Notes under the pieces: model-generated | Database searches by the model: none | Told to the model about the DNA's origin: nothing | The model's input: the letters and a program-made list of their open reading frames with translations, nothing else | In this document: one piece after another, positions 8,768-17,457 of the stretch | Position numbering within the stretch: position 1 is the stretch's first letter | Layout of the letters: every line of letters starts with the position of its first letter | NCBI RefSeq assembly: GCF_023256435.1 | Contig: NZ_JAGDXM010000030.1 | Location: 1 to 62,292 of the forward strand | DNA from: Thermoplasma sp. | GTDB lineage: Archaea; Thermoplasmatota; Thermoplasmata; Thermoplasmatales; Thermoplasmataceae | Direction of reading: 5' to 3' | DNA length: 62,292 nt | Program-made: the position numbers and the translations under genes

Positions 8768-10702
8768 TCAGCTTGCCTTCTTCAATATTGCAGATTTCAG
8801 CTTCTCTATGGAGGATGGATTCTCAAGCCCTGTCCTGTCTCCGACTATGTCTCCATGCACGTATACCTCCCTTAGGAAGCGTCTCAGTATCTTTCCGCTG
8901 GGCGTCTTGGGCATTTCGTCCACAAGTATGATGCTTGACGGCCTGGCAAACCTGCCTATACCCTCTTCGATCTTTCTTGCAACGTCCTCCTCTATTCCAT
9001 CGATCCTTGCGTTGTTCTTGGGCATAATAAATACAACAGGAACAAGGCCTTTTATTTCATCAGGTACCCCTATCACAGCACATTCTGCAACCGAATCTAT
9101 CTCTGCAACGACACTCTCCATCTCCATCGTGCTTAGGCGATGCCCTGCAACGTTTATGACGTCATCGTTTCTTCCAAGCACCCAGAAGTGCCCATCTGAA
9201 TCCTTCAGCGCCACATCGTATGTGTAATATACACCAGGTATCTTTCCATAGTACTCTCTCAAGAACCTGTCATGCTCGTTCCACAGATCCCTTATCATCA
9301 TTGGTATCGGTCTCCTTATGACCAAATTTCCTGGAACTCCCGTCAATGGATTTCCGCTGTCATCAACAACATCAACCTGTGAGCCGAGGAACTCTATGCC
9401 GCTGGATCCAGGCTTCATACCGGTGGCGAATGCAGAACCAGCAAGCGGAGTTCCGGCAGTTTCCGTCTGCCCCCAGGTATTGTTTATGTATGCGGATGGA
9501 AAGTGATCATGCATCCAGTTCCAGGCCTCTGGATTCAAAGGTTCTCCAACAAGTCCTATCACATTGACAGATGAAACGTCATACTTTCTCTCTGGATCTC
9601 CGTATCTCATAAGCATCCTTATGAGCGTTGGCGCTGTGAAAACCTTTGTCACCCTGTATTTCTCTATTATCCTGTAAAATGTATCAATAGACGGATAATC
9701 CATTGCACCTTCATAGAATAGCGTTGTGGAACCATTTGATAGAGCGCCGACTATACCCCAGATATGCATAGTTAGCCATCCTATATCGGCTGTGCACCAC
9801 AGTATGTCTGAAGCTTTCAGATCCAGATGGTGCCTGGCATACACGTAATTGTTAACCAGAAAACCTACACCCGAAAGGACAACTCCCTTTGGTTTTCCTG
9901 TCGTTCCTGAGGTGTAGAATACAATGCCTGGATCATTGGCTTCAACGTATTCGCTCACATTTTCTTCTGGTGCAGATTGCAGGGCCTCATTGAAATCAAT
10001 ATCCCTGTCTTTCATCGTAATTTCGTTTCCAGCGTTCCTTACAACAAGCACCTTTTCTACAGTCACCGATCTTATCTGATCCACCTTATTCTTAAGTTCC
10101 ACTAATTTTCCTCTCCTGTAGGTGCCATCCGCCGTTATCAGGATCTTTGGTCCAAAATGTGAAACTCTGTTCTCCAGCGCCTGGGCTGAAAACCCTGAAA
10201 ATATAGTATTGAAAACAGCACCGATTCTGTAGCAGGCAAGTACGCTGAACAGGGTTTCGGGGATATTTGGCAGAAAAATTGAGACCCTGTCTCCTCGCCT
10301 CACTCCCAATGAATGCAGCGCACTCGCCAGTCTATCCACAATGGATTGCAGCATGCCGTAGGTATAGGCAGAGCTCTTTCCAGTCTCGCTTTCGAATATC
10401 AGTGCGAGCCGGTTATAGCCGTCTTCAAGATTTCTGTCTATCAAATTCTCTGCAACGTTCATGTAGCCACCGGTGAAGAATTTGAAATCTGGCAAAGACC
10501 CCTCCATCACGGAATTCCACCTCTTCTTCCATCTCAGTTCGGACGCGATCTGATCCCAGAACCTGTCTGGATTGCTCTTTGAAAATTCAAGCAATTTCAT
10601 GAAGTCTCTGCTTTTATTCTCATCCACCATCTTTATTTCTTCACTTTTTATGATAAAATCCGGTACGTCATAAGACATGGCAATAGATAACATGAAACTC
10701 AT
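8768..10702 (-). CDS. AMP-forming acetyl-CoA synthetase family enzyme
   Basis: Activates a short-chain carboxylate with ATP and CoA through an acyl-adenylate. The 644 residues include the family N-terminus (DRFWDQIASELRWKKRW), the P-loop YTSGTTGKPKGVV, the NNTWGQTETAGTP adenylation motif, YTYDVALKDSDGHFWVLGR and the C-terminal PKTPSGKILRR with the catalytic lysine. Length and N-terminal domain fit acetyl/propionyl-CoA synthetases better than long-chain ligases, but the preferred acid is not determined. Possible starts are 10702, 10678 and 10630. A TTTAAATA box directly upstream of 10702 fits the second start and TTTAAAAA fits the first. Confidence 0.9.
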   Translation of the reverse strand: MSFMLSIAMSYDVPDFIIKSEEIKMVDENKSRDFMKLLEFSKSNPDRFWDQIASELRWKKRWNSVMEGSLPDFKFFTGGYMNVAENLIDRNLEDGYNRLALIFESETGKSSAYTYGMLQSIVDRLASALHSLGVRRGDRVSIFLPNIPETLFSVLACYRIGAVFNTIFSGFSAQALENRVSHFGPKILITADGTYRRGKLVELKNKVDQIRSVTVEKVLVVRNAGNEITMKDRDIDFNEALQSAPEENVSEYVEANDPGIVFYTSGTTGKPKGVVLSGVGFLVNNYVYARHHLDLKASDILWCTADIGWLTMHIWGIVGALSNGSTTLFYEGAMDYPSIDTFYRIIEKYRVTKVFTAPTLIRMLMRYGDPERKYDVSSVNVIGLVGEPLNPEAWNWMHDHFPSAYINNTWGQTETAGTPLAGSAFATGMKPGSSGIEFLGSQVDVVDDSGNPLTGVPGNLVIRRPIPMMIRDLWNEHDRFLREYYGKIPGVYYTYDVALKDSDGHFWVLGRNDDVINVAGHRLSTMEMESVVAEIDSVAECAVIGVPDEIKGLVPVVFIMPKNNARIDGIEEDVARKIEEGIGRFARPSSIILVDEMPKTPSGKILRRFLREVYVHGDIVGDRTGLENPSSIEKLKSAILKKAS

Positions 10703-11215
10703 GTTATTTAAATGTTTTTAAAATCTTATATTTACATTTTATATGTATAATTTAATTATATTAAGAAATATTCCATATCTAAATTAAATATAGAATATAG
10801 ATGCAAACTTTAATAGCTTTGTTCAGAGCATCTTGGTCGTTCAATAGTGAGGCGTAACCGATATATGTGCTTTTTAAGGTATAGCAGGTACGAAAAATGT
10901 TTACAAGAATGGATAATTCTTGAAAGAAGGATCTACGATATGTATTTCGTCAGGAAAATTGGTGTTATAGCACCAAGGAAATGACAAATCTGTTGTTCAA
11001 TCTATTTGGATCTAAATGCTTAAGTTAGATGTTCCATTGACTTACGGCGCGAACGAAAGTCAGGACAAGATGCAGCTGTACGTCATTGAGCGTCAGTGAT
11101 CTCTACAACCTTCTCGATGGCGATCCAGGAACAGCAGATTATAAGGATATCCACTTTTTCCCGATCAAATACATATAGAAATGAGGATCATAAATGGCAA
11201 CATCGCCATATAATA
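10703..11215. other. Long intergenic region with a possible gene remnant
   Basis: The left part holds the AT-rich promoter of the acyl-CoA synthetase. On the plus strand a GTG-started frame at 10847-10984 reads 45 residues (RRNRYMCFLRYSRYEKC and RRIYDMYFVRKIGVIAPRK). Further right, broken frames read LDVPLTYGANESQDKMQLYV and LYNLLDGDPGTADYKDIHFF before stops. These look more protein-like than chance and may be pieces of a decayed gene or transposase, but I cannot assign a family. Confidence 0.3.
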
Positions 11216-11300
11216 TGCGGAGGGAGGGATTTGAACCCTCGCATCCCTACGGAACCAGACCCTCAATCTGGCGCCTTTGACCAGTCTCGACAACCTCCGC
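11216..11300 (-). tRNA. tRNA-Leu (GAG)
   Basis: On the minus strand the acceptor GCGGAGG pairs with CCTCCGC, leaving discriminator A73, as needed for leucine tRNAs. The anticodon stem CCAGA/TCTGG holds loop TTGAGGG, giving anticodon GAG. A long variable arm (TTCCGTAGGGATGCGA region) shows a class II tRNA, and the T-arm GAGGGTTCAAATCCCTC is intact. No intron is seen, and CCA is not encoded. Confidence 0.95.
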
Positions 11301-11450
11301 ATACCAGTATCCACAGGTCAGCACCCCGCAATATGGCACAGTGAAGGCCGCATCGCAGGAATAGATCTGTGATATCGGCTGAGGCTTATTGTATAGCCGT
11401 TTATCAATTTTTCCCATTATTCTTTGCACTGGACAGATTATCTGTGGGAA

Positions 11451-12344
11451 TTATGCAAGCATGTATGTGAACACCATGCCAATTATGGGGGATAGCACCC
11501 ACATTATCACTATGTAGAAGAACGGCTTGAGATATATTGCCTTAGCCTTATAAGACAATCCGGCACCTAGAACTGCTGAAGTCAGCGTCTGTGTGTTGGA
11601 CATCGGTATAGAAAATATGGTTGAAATCTCAACAACAATTGCGGAAACGAGCTGCGAGCTGAATGCATTGGTGTACTTCATCATATACATGTTCTGCGAA
11701 ACGCTCCTTATAATTCCTGAACTGAAGAAGAAGGTGCCTATCACAGATCCAATCGATATAAGCACTTCATTCAATGCTCCTGTACCTGATATATCGCCGA
11801 GAAACCCTATTGTATTTGCTCCGAGGGTGAATGCAGTGAATACTGCCGTTAAGATAAGCATCAGCTTAATCCCTGCAGCATAAGACCATAGGTTTCTGTG
11901 CTTCATCCGCGACAGCCTATCATTGAAGATATACGAGAACACGATCGATACTATGGGCGCAGCAATCCAGGCTATGATTATCTCTGTCAGAAAAGAAAGG
12001 TCAGCTGTGTACCTCAGCTTCAACGAGAGGCCAATAGCCGAACCCACAAGGGCCATGGTGAGTGATATCGGGACCTTAACAAAGAAGGCTATGGAGAATA
12101 TGATGAACGAAGCAATGATGGCAAACAGTACATATTCCGGCCTGAAGGGAAGAAGTTCCACGACTGCATGCTGAAGGAATCTGCCTTCAGTAAGGTATCC
12201 GGCCACATAACCCGCCGATGTTATGGCCAGCGCTGTGTACCTGTTCATCATCTTGGAACCTATTATGGTCCCAGATACAGCGGACGAATTGTTGCCTGCC
12301 ACGAGTATGACGAGCAGGAATGAGAATATGAGTATGGCTAGCAT
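11451..12344 (-). CDS. pit: PiT-family inorganic phosphate transporter
   Basis: A 297-residue membrane protein that imports phosphate with a coupling ion. The N-terminal LVAGNNSSAVSGTIIGSK and the C-terminal FSIPMSNTQTLTSAVLGAGL are the duplicated PiT signature (GANDxAN-like), separated by about eight hydrophobic segments. Its start shares one base with the stop of the DUF47 gene (TGATG), so translation is probably coupled. This DUF47-then-PiT order is common in bacteria and archaea. Confidence 0.92.
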   Translation of the reverse strand: MLAILIFSFLLVILVAGNNSSAVSGTIIGSKMMNRYTALAITSAGYVAGYLTEGRFLQHAVVELLPFRPEYVLFAIIASFIIFSIAFFVKVPISLTMALVGSAIGLSLKLRYTADLSFLTEIIIAWIAAPIVSIVFSYIFNDRLSRMKHRNLWSYAAGIKLMLILTAVFTAFTLGANTIGFLGDISGTGALNEVLISIGSVIGTFFFSSGIIRSVSQNMYMMKYTNAFSSQLVSAIVVEISTIFSIPMSNTQTLTSAVLGAGLSYKAKAIYLKPFFYIVIMWVLSPIIGMVFTYMLA

Positions 12345-13024
12345 CAGCTGGTTATCGACCTTGTTATCGTTATTATGAGATCGGCTGCATCCTCACAGTC
12401 ATCGAGCATATCATCTATTTTGTGCGTTAAATCTATCAGATGCGAAAACACAAGATACGGAAGGCCGTCGGCGTTCCTGTATATGTAATCAAAAGTGTCA
12501 TCCTTGAGTTCATCTACCTTCTCCTCCAGCTTCTCTATTGCTATCCTTTCATCACGGATCTTCTCGTCTTCAGAAGCGGTGAGCATCTGGTTGAGATGTT
12601 TAAGAGACGCTTTATTGTATTCAAGCATCGATATGAAGGTGGAATATGTCTTTGTCACTAGGTTTATGCATTTCTCCATTCCACCTGCATAGTCTAGGAA
12701 CATCCTCTTTATCTCCCTGCTTATGAAATATCCAGTATCTATAATATCATCGCATTTTTCCACAAGCTGTAACATGCTGTTCATGAGCGTTGGGCTTATC
12801 GCACCTTTGGTTACATCCTGTCTTATGGATATATCAAGCTCGTCCCCAACTTTCTCGATCTCCTTGATCTCCTCATTCTTTTCTACAAGCGAATTGCGGT
12901 TAGACAGCATATCTATCAATATATCGCTCTCTTTGTAAGCCAGCTCCGTATAATCGACCAAACGTGACATTATATCTTTCTCACCAACAGATATTATCTT
13001 CTTCAAAAAGTGAGAATTGACCAT
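12344..13024 (-). CDS. PhoU-like DUF47 protein, partner of PiT transporter
   Basis: A 226-residue all-helical protein of the TIGR00153/DUF47 family, which resembles PhoU and is thought to modulate the adjacent PiT phosphate transporter. Visible marks are the EIEKVGDELDISIRQDVTKG segment and the C-terminal LIDLTHKIDDMLDDCEDAAD, both rich in metal-binding acidic residues. It overlaps the pit start by one base, and its promoter faces marC divergently. Function is inferred from family and context. Confidence 0.88.
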   Translation of the reverse strand: MVNSHFLKKIISVGEKDIMSRLVDYTELAYKESDILIDMLSNRNSLVEKNEEIKEIEKVGDELDISIRQDVTKGAISPTLMNSMLQLVEKCDDIIDTGYFISREIKRMFLDYAGGMEKCINLVTKTYSTFISMLEYNKASLKHLNQMLTASEDEKIRDERIAIEKLEEKVDELKDDTFDYIYRNADGLPYLVFSHLIDLTHKIDDMLDDCEDAADLIITITRSITS

Positions 13025-13157
13025 TCTTCCCTTATTATCAACGGATATTTAATCCTATTTCAATATATATTTTTAGCAATCTTTCATAGATAAAGCGGTA
13101 TGAGCAGAACCTGATCAATATAATTTTATCTATGCAGAAAATACCTCCGCAATAAGG

Positions 13158-13799
13158 ATGAGCATAGTACTGTACCTTGTCACGGTGTTCATTGCGCTCT
13201 TCGCCATGGTCAATCCAATAGGCGCGCTTCCTGTACTGGTATCCGTGACAGAGGGATACACCCAAGAAGATTTTGAAAGGGTCGTACGTTATGCCACAAT
13301 GTCAGAAGCCCTAATGCTGTTCAGCTTCATGCTCATAGGTATTTATATATTTGAGGTTCTTGGGATAAATATCAACGATTTCAAGGTCGCAGGCGGCGTT
13401 TTGCTCTTCAAGGTGGCGTTCGATATGCTTCAGGGCAGAACCTCGACCACCAAGCTCACACCTGTAGAAAAGGAGGAGAGCATCGAGAGAACCTCCATAG
13501 GAATAGCACCCATAGGTACACCTCTCCTGGCAGGCCCAGGATCCATAACTGCGGCCATAATATATTTCAATTCATACAGCGTGAACGTGCCTGAAAAGAT
13601 CGCGGTCATCATAGCCGTTTTGCTTGTGGTTGTTATGTCATACTTCATACTGCACTTCAGTTCCTCCATCTTTAAATATCTAGGTAAAACCGGATCCCTG
13701 ATAATTTCCAGGATAATGGGTCTTCTACTTGCGGCCATTGCGGTGGATTTCATGGTGACCGGCCTTGCATTCATAGTAAAGACCATCATGGGGGCATAG
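13158..13799 (+). CDS. MarC-family integral membrane protein
   Basis: A 213-residue protein of the MarC/UPF0056 family with six predicted membrane helices. The N-terminal FIALFAMVNPIGALPVLVSV and the central IGTPLLAGPGSITAAIIYF are the two family signature segments. The biochemical role of MarC is unknown, and the old antibiotic-resistance link has not held up. It starts after AAGGATG and ends 2 nt before thpR, so the two likely form one transcript. Confidence 0.88.
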   Translation: MSIVLYLVTVFIALFAMVNPIGALPVLVSVTEGYTQEDFERVVRYATMSEALMLFSFMLIGIYIFEVLGININDFKVAGGVLLFKVAFDMLQGRTSTTKLTPVEKEESIERTSIGIAPIGTPLLAGPGSITAAIIYFNSYSVNVPEKIAVIIAVLLVVVMSYFILHFSSSIFKYLGKTGSLIISRIMGLLLAAIAVDFMVTGLAFIVKTIMGA

Positions 13800-13801
13800 T
13801 T

Positions 13802-14311
13802 ATGCGGGCATTCATAGCGGTACAGATAAGACCCAGTGATTATCTTTCCGGTGTGTTCAATGAATTCAGCAGAATAAAGGGCATAAAGGTAGTGGAGCAT
13901 ACGAACATACATCTGACAATAAAATTTCTTGGAGAAATAGATGAGAGGAAAACCAAAGAGATTTGCGAAGGCATTAAAAATCTAAGGGCGCATGAATTTG
14001 ATATAGAAACAGAAGGGATCGGAGCATTTCCGTCCATGTCCAGGCCTAGAGTCATCTATGTGGACTGCAGATCAGATGGGCTATATCAGCTTCTGGCAGA
14101 GGTAGGAAAATTCGTCACGCTGGAGAAGGATTTTGTACCCCACATAACCATAGGGAGGGTTAAACAGAAAATAATCATGCCACATATCGAATTTAAGAGT
14201 GAAAAATATCATATCGATGAGGTGTGCCTATTCAGCAGCGATCTGAGGCCTTCTGGTCCGGTATACACGAAAGTCTGCTGCAGCAAACTTGCACCTCAGG
14301 CATCAGAATGA
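13802..14311 (+). CDS. thpR: RNA 2',3'-cyclic phosphodiesterase (2'-5' RNA ligase family)
   Basis: A two-histidine phosphoesterase of 169 residues, acting on RNA ends carrying 2',3'-cyclic phosphates. Both HxTx motifs are present: HLTIKFLGE near residue 42 and HITIGRVK near residue 118. The start MRAFIAVQIRP and overall length are those of the ThpR/LigT family. It follows marC by 2 nt. A role in tRNA or RNA end metabolism is inferred. Confidence 0.93.
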   Translation: MRAFIAVQIRPSDYLSGVFNEFSRIKGIKVVEHTNIHLTIKFLGEIDERKTKEICEGIKNLRAHEFDIETEGIGAFPSMSRPRVIYVDCRSDGLYQLLAEVGKFVTLEKDFVPHITIGRVKQKIIMPHIEFKSEKYHIDEVCLFSSDLRPSGPVYTKVCCSKLAPQASE

Positions 14312-14344
14312 TAGGATCACTCATTATATCTCAGAATTCACAGC

Positions 14345-14620
14345 CTAGCTTATGTACGTTGTCTTATCCTTATCGTTGTTTTCGCTTTTCTTTGTCGTGA
14401 CCAGATCGTCTTCCGAGAACTCGATGGAGATCAGGTTGGATACTGGTATAAGCCTCAGTATGGGTTTGCCATCGTCACCGACTGTTCTAAAACACACCGC
14501 ACCTTCCTCTCCTATTATCGTGTATCCTACAAATTCCCCCTTCGTTATGAGTGGTTTATCGTTGCCGCTGTTAGAAACAACTGTGTACTTTCCGCCCTTT
14601 CTTATCTCAATCATTTCCAT
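14345..14620 (-). CDS. Conserved small protein of unknown function
   Basis: A 91-residue protein reading GGKYTVVSNSGNDKPLITKG, then GYTIIGEEGAVCFRTV and RLIPVSNLISIEFSEDD, with a charged C-terminal tail. The pattern of short beta strands suggests a small barrel, and I recall similar uncharacterised proteins in methanogens, but I cannot name the family. A 92-residue antisense frame over the same DNA looks like its shadow. It is convergent with thpR. Confidence 0.6.
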   Translation of the reverse strand: MEMIEIRKGGKYTVVSNSGNDKPLITKGEFVGYTIIGEEGAVCFRTVGDDGKPILRLIPVSNLISIEFSEDDLVTTKKSENNDKDKTTYIS

Positions 14621-14783
14621 GGTATCTTAGAGCCTAATTTTATTTCCTTAATAAACGTTGGGAATGAAAAACTCAGACAATACGTATCAAAAAGGACAGG
14701 ATGCATGGCATTCAGCAGACAAGTTTTAACCTGATAAAGGATAACATCCAGAGCATTCTGACAATGTTCTATGAGGTCGAGGT

Positions 14784-15818
14784 ATGAAAGAACATGGTGG
14801 AGATATATACAGATATCTGAATAATTCCAGCAGCGTTATGGATTTCAGTGCCAATGTCAATGCATTCCTGGATACTGGAGCGCTTTCCAGATACCCTGAA
14901 CTATCCCTGAAAGACTTACAGTATAAGATAATGAAATATACCGGAACAAAGACACTGCGGGTTATGCTTGGGCCAGGTCTCACCTATTTCATATACAAGA
15001 TACCGGTATGGTTCGGCTTCAGGAGATCGCTGGTGATCACCCCAAACTTCAACGAATACGAAGCATCCCTGGCAGTCTCAGGTTCGAAAGTCTCGTCGCT
15101 GAGCCTGAACATCATCAAGAAGAATCCAAAAATCATAAGATCCTACAGGCCGGACTCGCTATTCCTTTGTTCGCCAGTGAACCCAACAGGCGATATCGTA
15201 GATGTGGATCTCATCGAAGAGATCTCTGAAGAGATGAACAGGTTTGGTGGCATTCTTTTCGTCGACCAGGCATTTGGGGACTTCGTTCCGGATCACTCCG
15301 AGGCCATTGTCAGGCTTGCAGAGAAGACGGATAATATCATAATAGGCAGATCCCTGACAAAGATACTTGCCATACCGGCCTTGAGGATAGGCTATGTATT
15401 GATAAGCCAGCAGCTGTTCAGTATGATAAAAGATATGGATGAACCTTGGTCAATCTGCGGACCTGCTATAGATTTCGTTAGAAAAGTCGATCTAAATGCA
15501 ATAAGGGAAAAGACGATATTGCATGTAAACGAAGAGCGATCCTATGTTATGGAAGAGCTGAAAAAAATGGGTTTGGAAATAATTGGAAATCCCCGGGCAA
15601 ATTTCATAGCATTTAGAACGCCTTCAGACATAGATCTTAAAGAGAGGCTCATAAGTTCCGGAATACTCATAAGAGATCTATCCGAGTATGTCGATTTGGG
15701 CAGAAACTGCTATAGGATCGCCATCAGAACGAGATCGGATAACAGGCGCCTGCTCAATGCCATTGCAGACGCCATGGCTTCTGATAACCTGAGAAAGATC
15801 CCTTTATATAAGAGGTGA
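14784..15818 (+). CDS. PLP-dependent aminotransferase class I/II, CobD (threonine-phosphate decarboxylase)-like
   Basis: A fold-type I PLP enzyme of 344 residues. The N-terminal HGGDIYRYLNNSSSVMDFSA closely follows the start of CobD and histidinol-phosphate aminotransferase relatives. SPVNPTGD, the aspartate in LFVDQAFGDF and the PLP lysine in IIGRSLTKILAIPALRIGY are all present. CobD makes the aminopropanol arm of cobalamin. HisC-type aminotransferase activity is the alternative. No other cobalamin or histidine gene is adjacent, so the assignment rests on the N-terminus only. Confidence 0.75.
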   Translation: MKEHGGDIYRYLNNSSSVMDFSANVNAFLDTGALSRYPELSLKDLQYKIMKYTGTKTLRVMLGPGLTYFIYKIPVWFGFRRSLVITPNFNEYEASLAVSGSKVSSLSLNIIKKNPKIIRSYRPDSLFLCSPVNPTGDIVDVDLIEEISEEMNRFGGILFVDQAFGDFVPDHSEAIVRLAEKTDNIIIGRSLTKILAIPALRIGYVLISQQLFSMIKDMDEPWSICGPAIDFVRKVDLNAIREKTILHVNEERSYVMEELKKMGLEIIGNPRANFIAFRTPSDIDLKERLISSGILIRDLSEYVDLGRNCYRIAIRTRSDNRRLLNAIADAMASDNLRKIPLYKR

Positions 15819-15827
15819 AACACCTCT
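15811..15827 (+). terminator. Hairpin at the stop codon of the CobD-like gene
   Basis: AGAGGTG, AAA and CACCTCT form a perfect 7-bp stem with a 3-nt loop that includes the TGA stop at 15816-15818. No T-run follows, so this may be an RNA 3'-end stabiliser rather than a true terminator. Confidence 0.4.
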
Positions 15828-16194
15828 AAGTCGAAGATTCTGATCCACACATCGGTGAATAAATCTCTGCTTGTACATGCATATTACGAACGGGCCATAT
15901 ATTGTGATATCAATAGGCTTGTATTAGGAATGCATCGGCACTATTCCAATAAATATTTCAAAATTTTTTATCGAACATTTCCGCGGGTGAAAGCCTGAAT
16001 GTCCGGTTTCTGAGGTCTGAATTTTTAAATATCATTCTGATCCTAGCTTTTTATTATATAAAACTTTAATATGGAAAGAAATCAGAAAATCGTTTAAATC
16101 GATGAAAATAAATTTTAAATCTTCAGACTGAAATTAGCGCGATCATTCAAAAAAGCTGATAATATATTTATAGCAGGCAAAAATGTGCTTCACA
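15828..16194 (+). promoter_or_regulatory. AT-rich upstream region with the dtdA promoter
   Basis: No gene is visible in this interval. Its right half is very AT-rich with several TATA-like runs. The last one, AATATATTTATA (about 16160-16171), is centred about 26-29 nt before the ATG at 16195, fitting a leaderless dtdA mRNA and favouring that start over the ATG at 16183. Confidence 0.55.
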
Positions 16195-16965
16195 ATGCAT
16201 CTTATAATATCTTCGAGATCAGATCCGGCCAGCCTCAGCATGCTCAGTTATCTCACAGAAAAATACACATTCACAGAAAAAAATGGGGTTATGAACCACG
16301 GTGATTTTGACCTGCTGATAATAGAGGACAGGCACATATTCCATGATATGTCGCTGTCAGGAAGATATGATTATGCCGTGGTTTTATCCAGGCATTCCTC
16401 TGCCGCCAATATAAGGTCGCTGACGGCCCATCCCACGGGAAACTTCGGGCCGACCGCAGATCTTGGTGGCAAACCAAGAACCATAAACATCTCGTGCCCC
16501 GTTGTCATGTCAGGAACTCTTCGAAGGATGATGGAACTGTATTCTGGCGATAAGTTTGAGGTCACATTCGAAGCAACCCATCACGGCCCCCTGTTCGACA
16601 TTCCGAACTATTATGTTGAAATTGGTACGACAGAGAATGAGTGGAACGATCCGGATGCACTGAGGGTCACCGTGGATTCCGTAATGAATCCGGACATTCG
16701 AAGCTACGATAACTTTGTCGGCGTTGGCGGCGGACATTACGCTCCAAAGATAAAGCAGTATTTCAAGGAAAACAGCGTGAATATCGGGCACATAATCTCA
16801 AAACATGATCATGATACACTTGAGCCCTGGGAGATAGATATGGCTGTCAAAAAAACTCCAGGTTGCAAAGGATTCATAATGGACAGGAAGGGCACAAGGG
16901 GATCTGTGAGGGATATGATAAAGAAATATGCAGACGAAAACTCTCTGGAACTCATCTCCATATGA
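16195..16965 (+). CDS. dtdA: D-aminoacyl-tRNA deacylase, archaeal DtdA type
   Basis: Zinc-dependent hydrolase that frees tRNA from wrongly attached D-amino acids. The product starts MHLIISSRSDPAS and contains the family motifs HPTGNFGP, FEATHHGP, IGTTENEW, VGVGGGHYAPK and ISKHD, with the metal-binding histidines. About 256 residues fits archaeal GEK1/DtdA proteins. The gene overlaps tsr3 by ATGA, so the two are coupled. It converges on an operon whose relatives touch D-glutamate chemistry, which may or may not be meaningful. Confidence 0.93.
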   Translation: MHLIISSRSDPASLSMLSYLTEKYTFTEKNGVMNHGDFDLLIIEDRHIFHDMSLSGRYDYAVVLSRHSSAANIRSLTAHPTGNFGPTADLGGKPRTINISCPVVMSGTLRRMMELYSGDKFEVTFEATHHGPLFDIPNYYVEIGTTENEWNDPDALRVTVDSVMNPDIRSYDNFVGVGGGHYAPKIKQYFKENSVNIGHIISKHDHDTLEPWEIDMAVKKTPGCKGFIMDRKGTRGSVRDMIKKYADENSLELISI

Positions 16966-17453
16966 TCCCCATATATTTTATCTATCTGAAACAAGATGAT
17001 CCAAAAAAATCCACCATGAGAAAGCTTGAAAGGTTTGGCCTTGCAAAGCGGATATCCTATGGAAACACCGGATACAAGCTTGTGCTCACCCCATTCACAG
17101 ATGTGCGCATATCGAAGATAGATCGGCCTGCTGCCGAAAGACATGGGATATGCGTTATAGAGGGATCATGGAACAGGGAAGAAACGTTCCGCCATATGCA
17201 ATTTTTGAATGCAAGGAGGCTCCCCAAGCTGCTTGCAGCCAATCCTGTCAACTACGGTAAGCTGGAAAGGCTTTCTTCGATCGAGGCAGTTGCTGCAGCG
17301 CTTTACATCATCGGGTATAAAGACGAGGCATTCGCCGTACTCTCAAAGTACAACTGGGGTATGAACTTCATACAGCTCAACAGAAATCCTCTGGATGAAT
17401 ACAGCGAAGCGGAACCAGAAAAAATTCCAGAGATAGAGGATGCCTATTTCTAA
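16962..17453 (+). CDS. tsr3: rRNA aminocarboxypropyltransferase Tsr3
   Basis: Transfers the aminocarboxypropyl group of SAM to an N1-methylpseudouridine in small-subunit rRNA. The 163-residue product has the DUF367 pattern: IYFIYLKQDDPKKSTMRKLE, then LTPFTDVRIS, VIEGSWN, RRLPKLLAANPVNYGKLERL, SSIEAVAAALYIIGY and the C-terminal FIQLNRNPLDEY. The start ATG at 16962 overlaps the dtdA stop by four bases. An in-frame upstream ATG at 16863 lies inside dtdA and is not needed. Confidence 0.93.
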   Translation: MIPIYFIYLKQDDPKKSTMRKLERFGLAKRISYGNTGYKLVLTPFTDVRISKIDRPAAERHGICVIEGSWNREETFRHMQFLNARRLPKLLAANPVNYGKLERLSSIEAVAAALYIIGYKDEAFAVLSKYNWGMNFIQLNRNPLDEYSEAEPEKIPEIEDAYF

Positions 17454-17457
17454 GAGG

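Noticed and set aside
14352-14630. 92-residue plus-strand frame
   Set aside because: It lies antisense over the 91-residue minus-strand gene, is serine-rich and low in complexity, and has no family features. It is a shadow.
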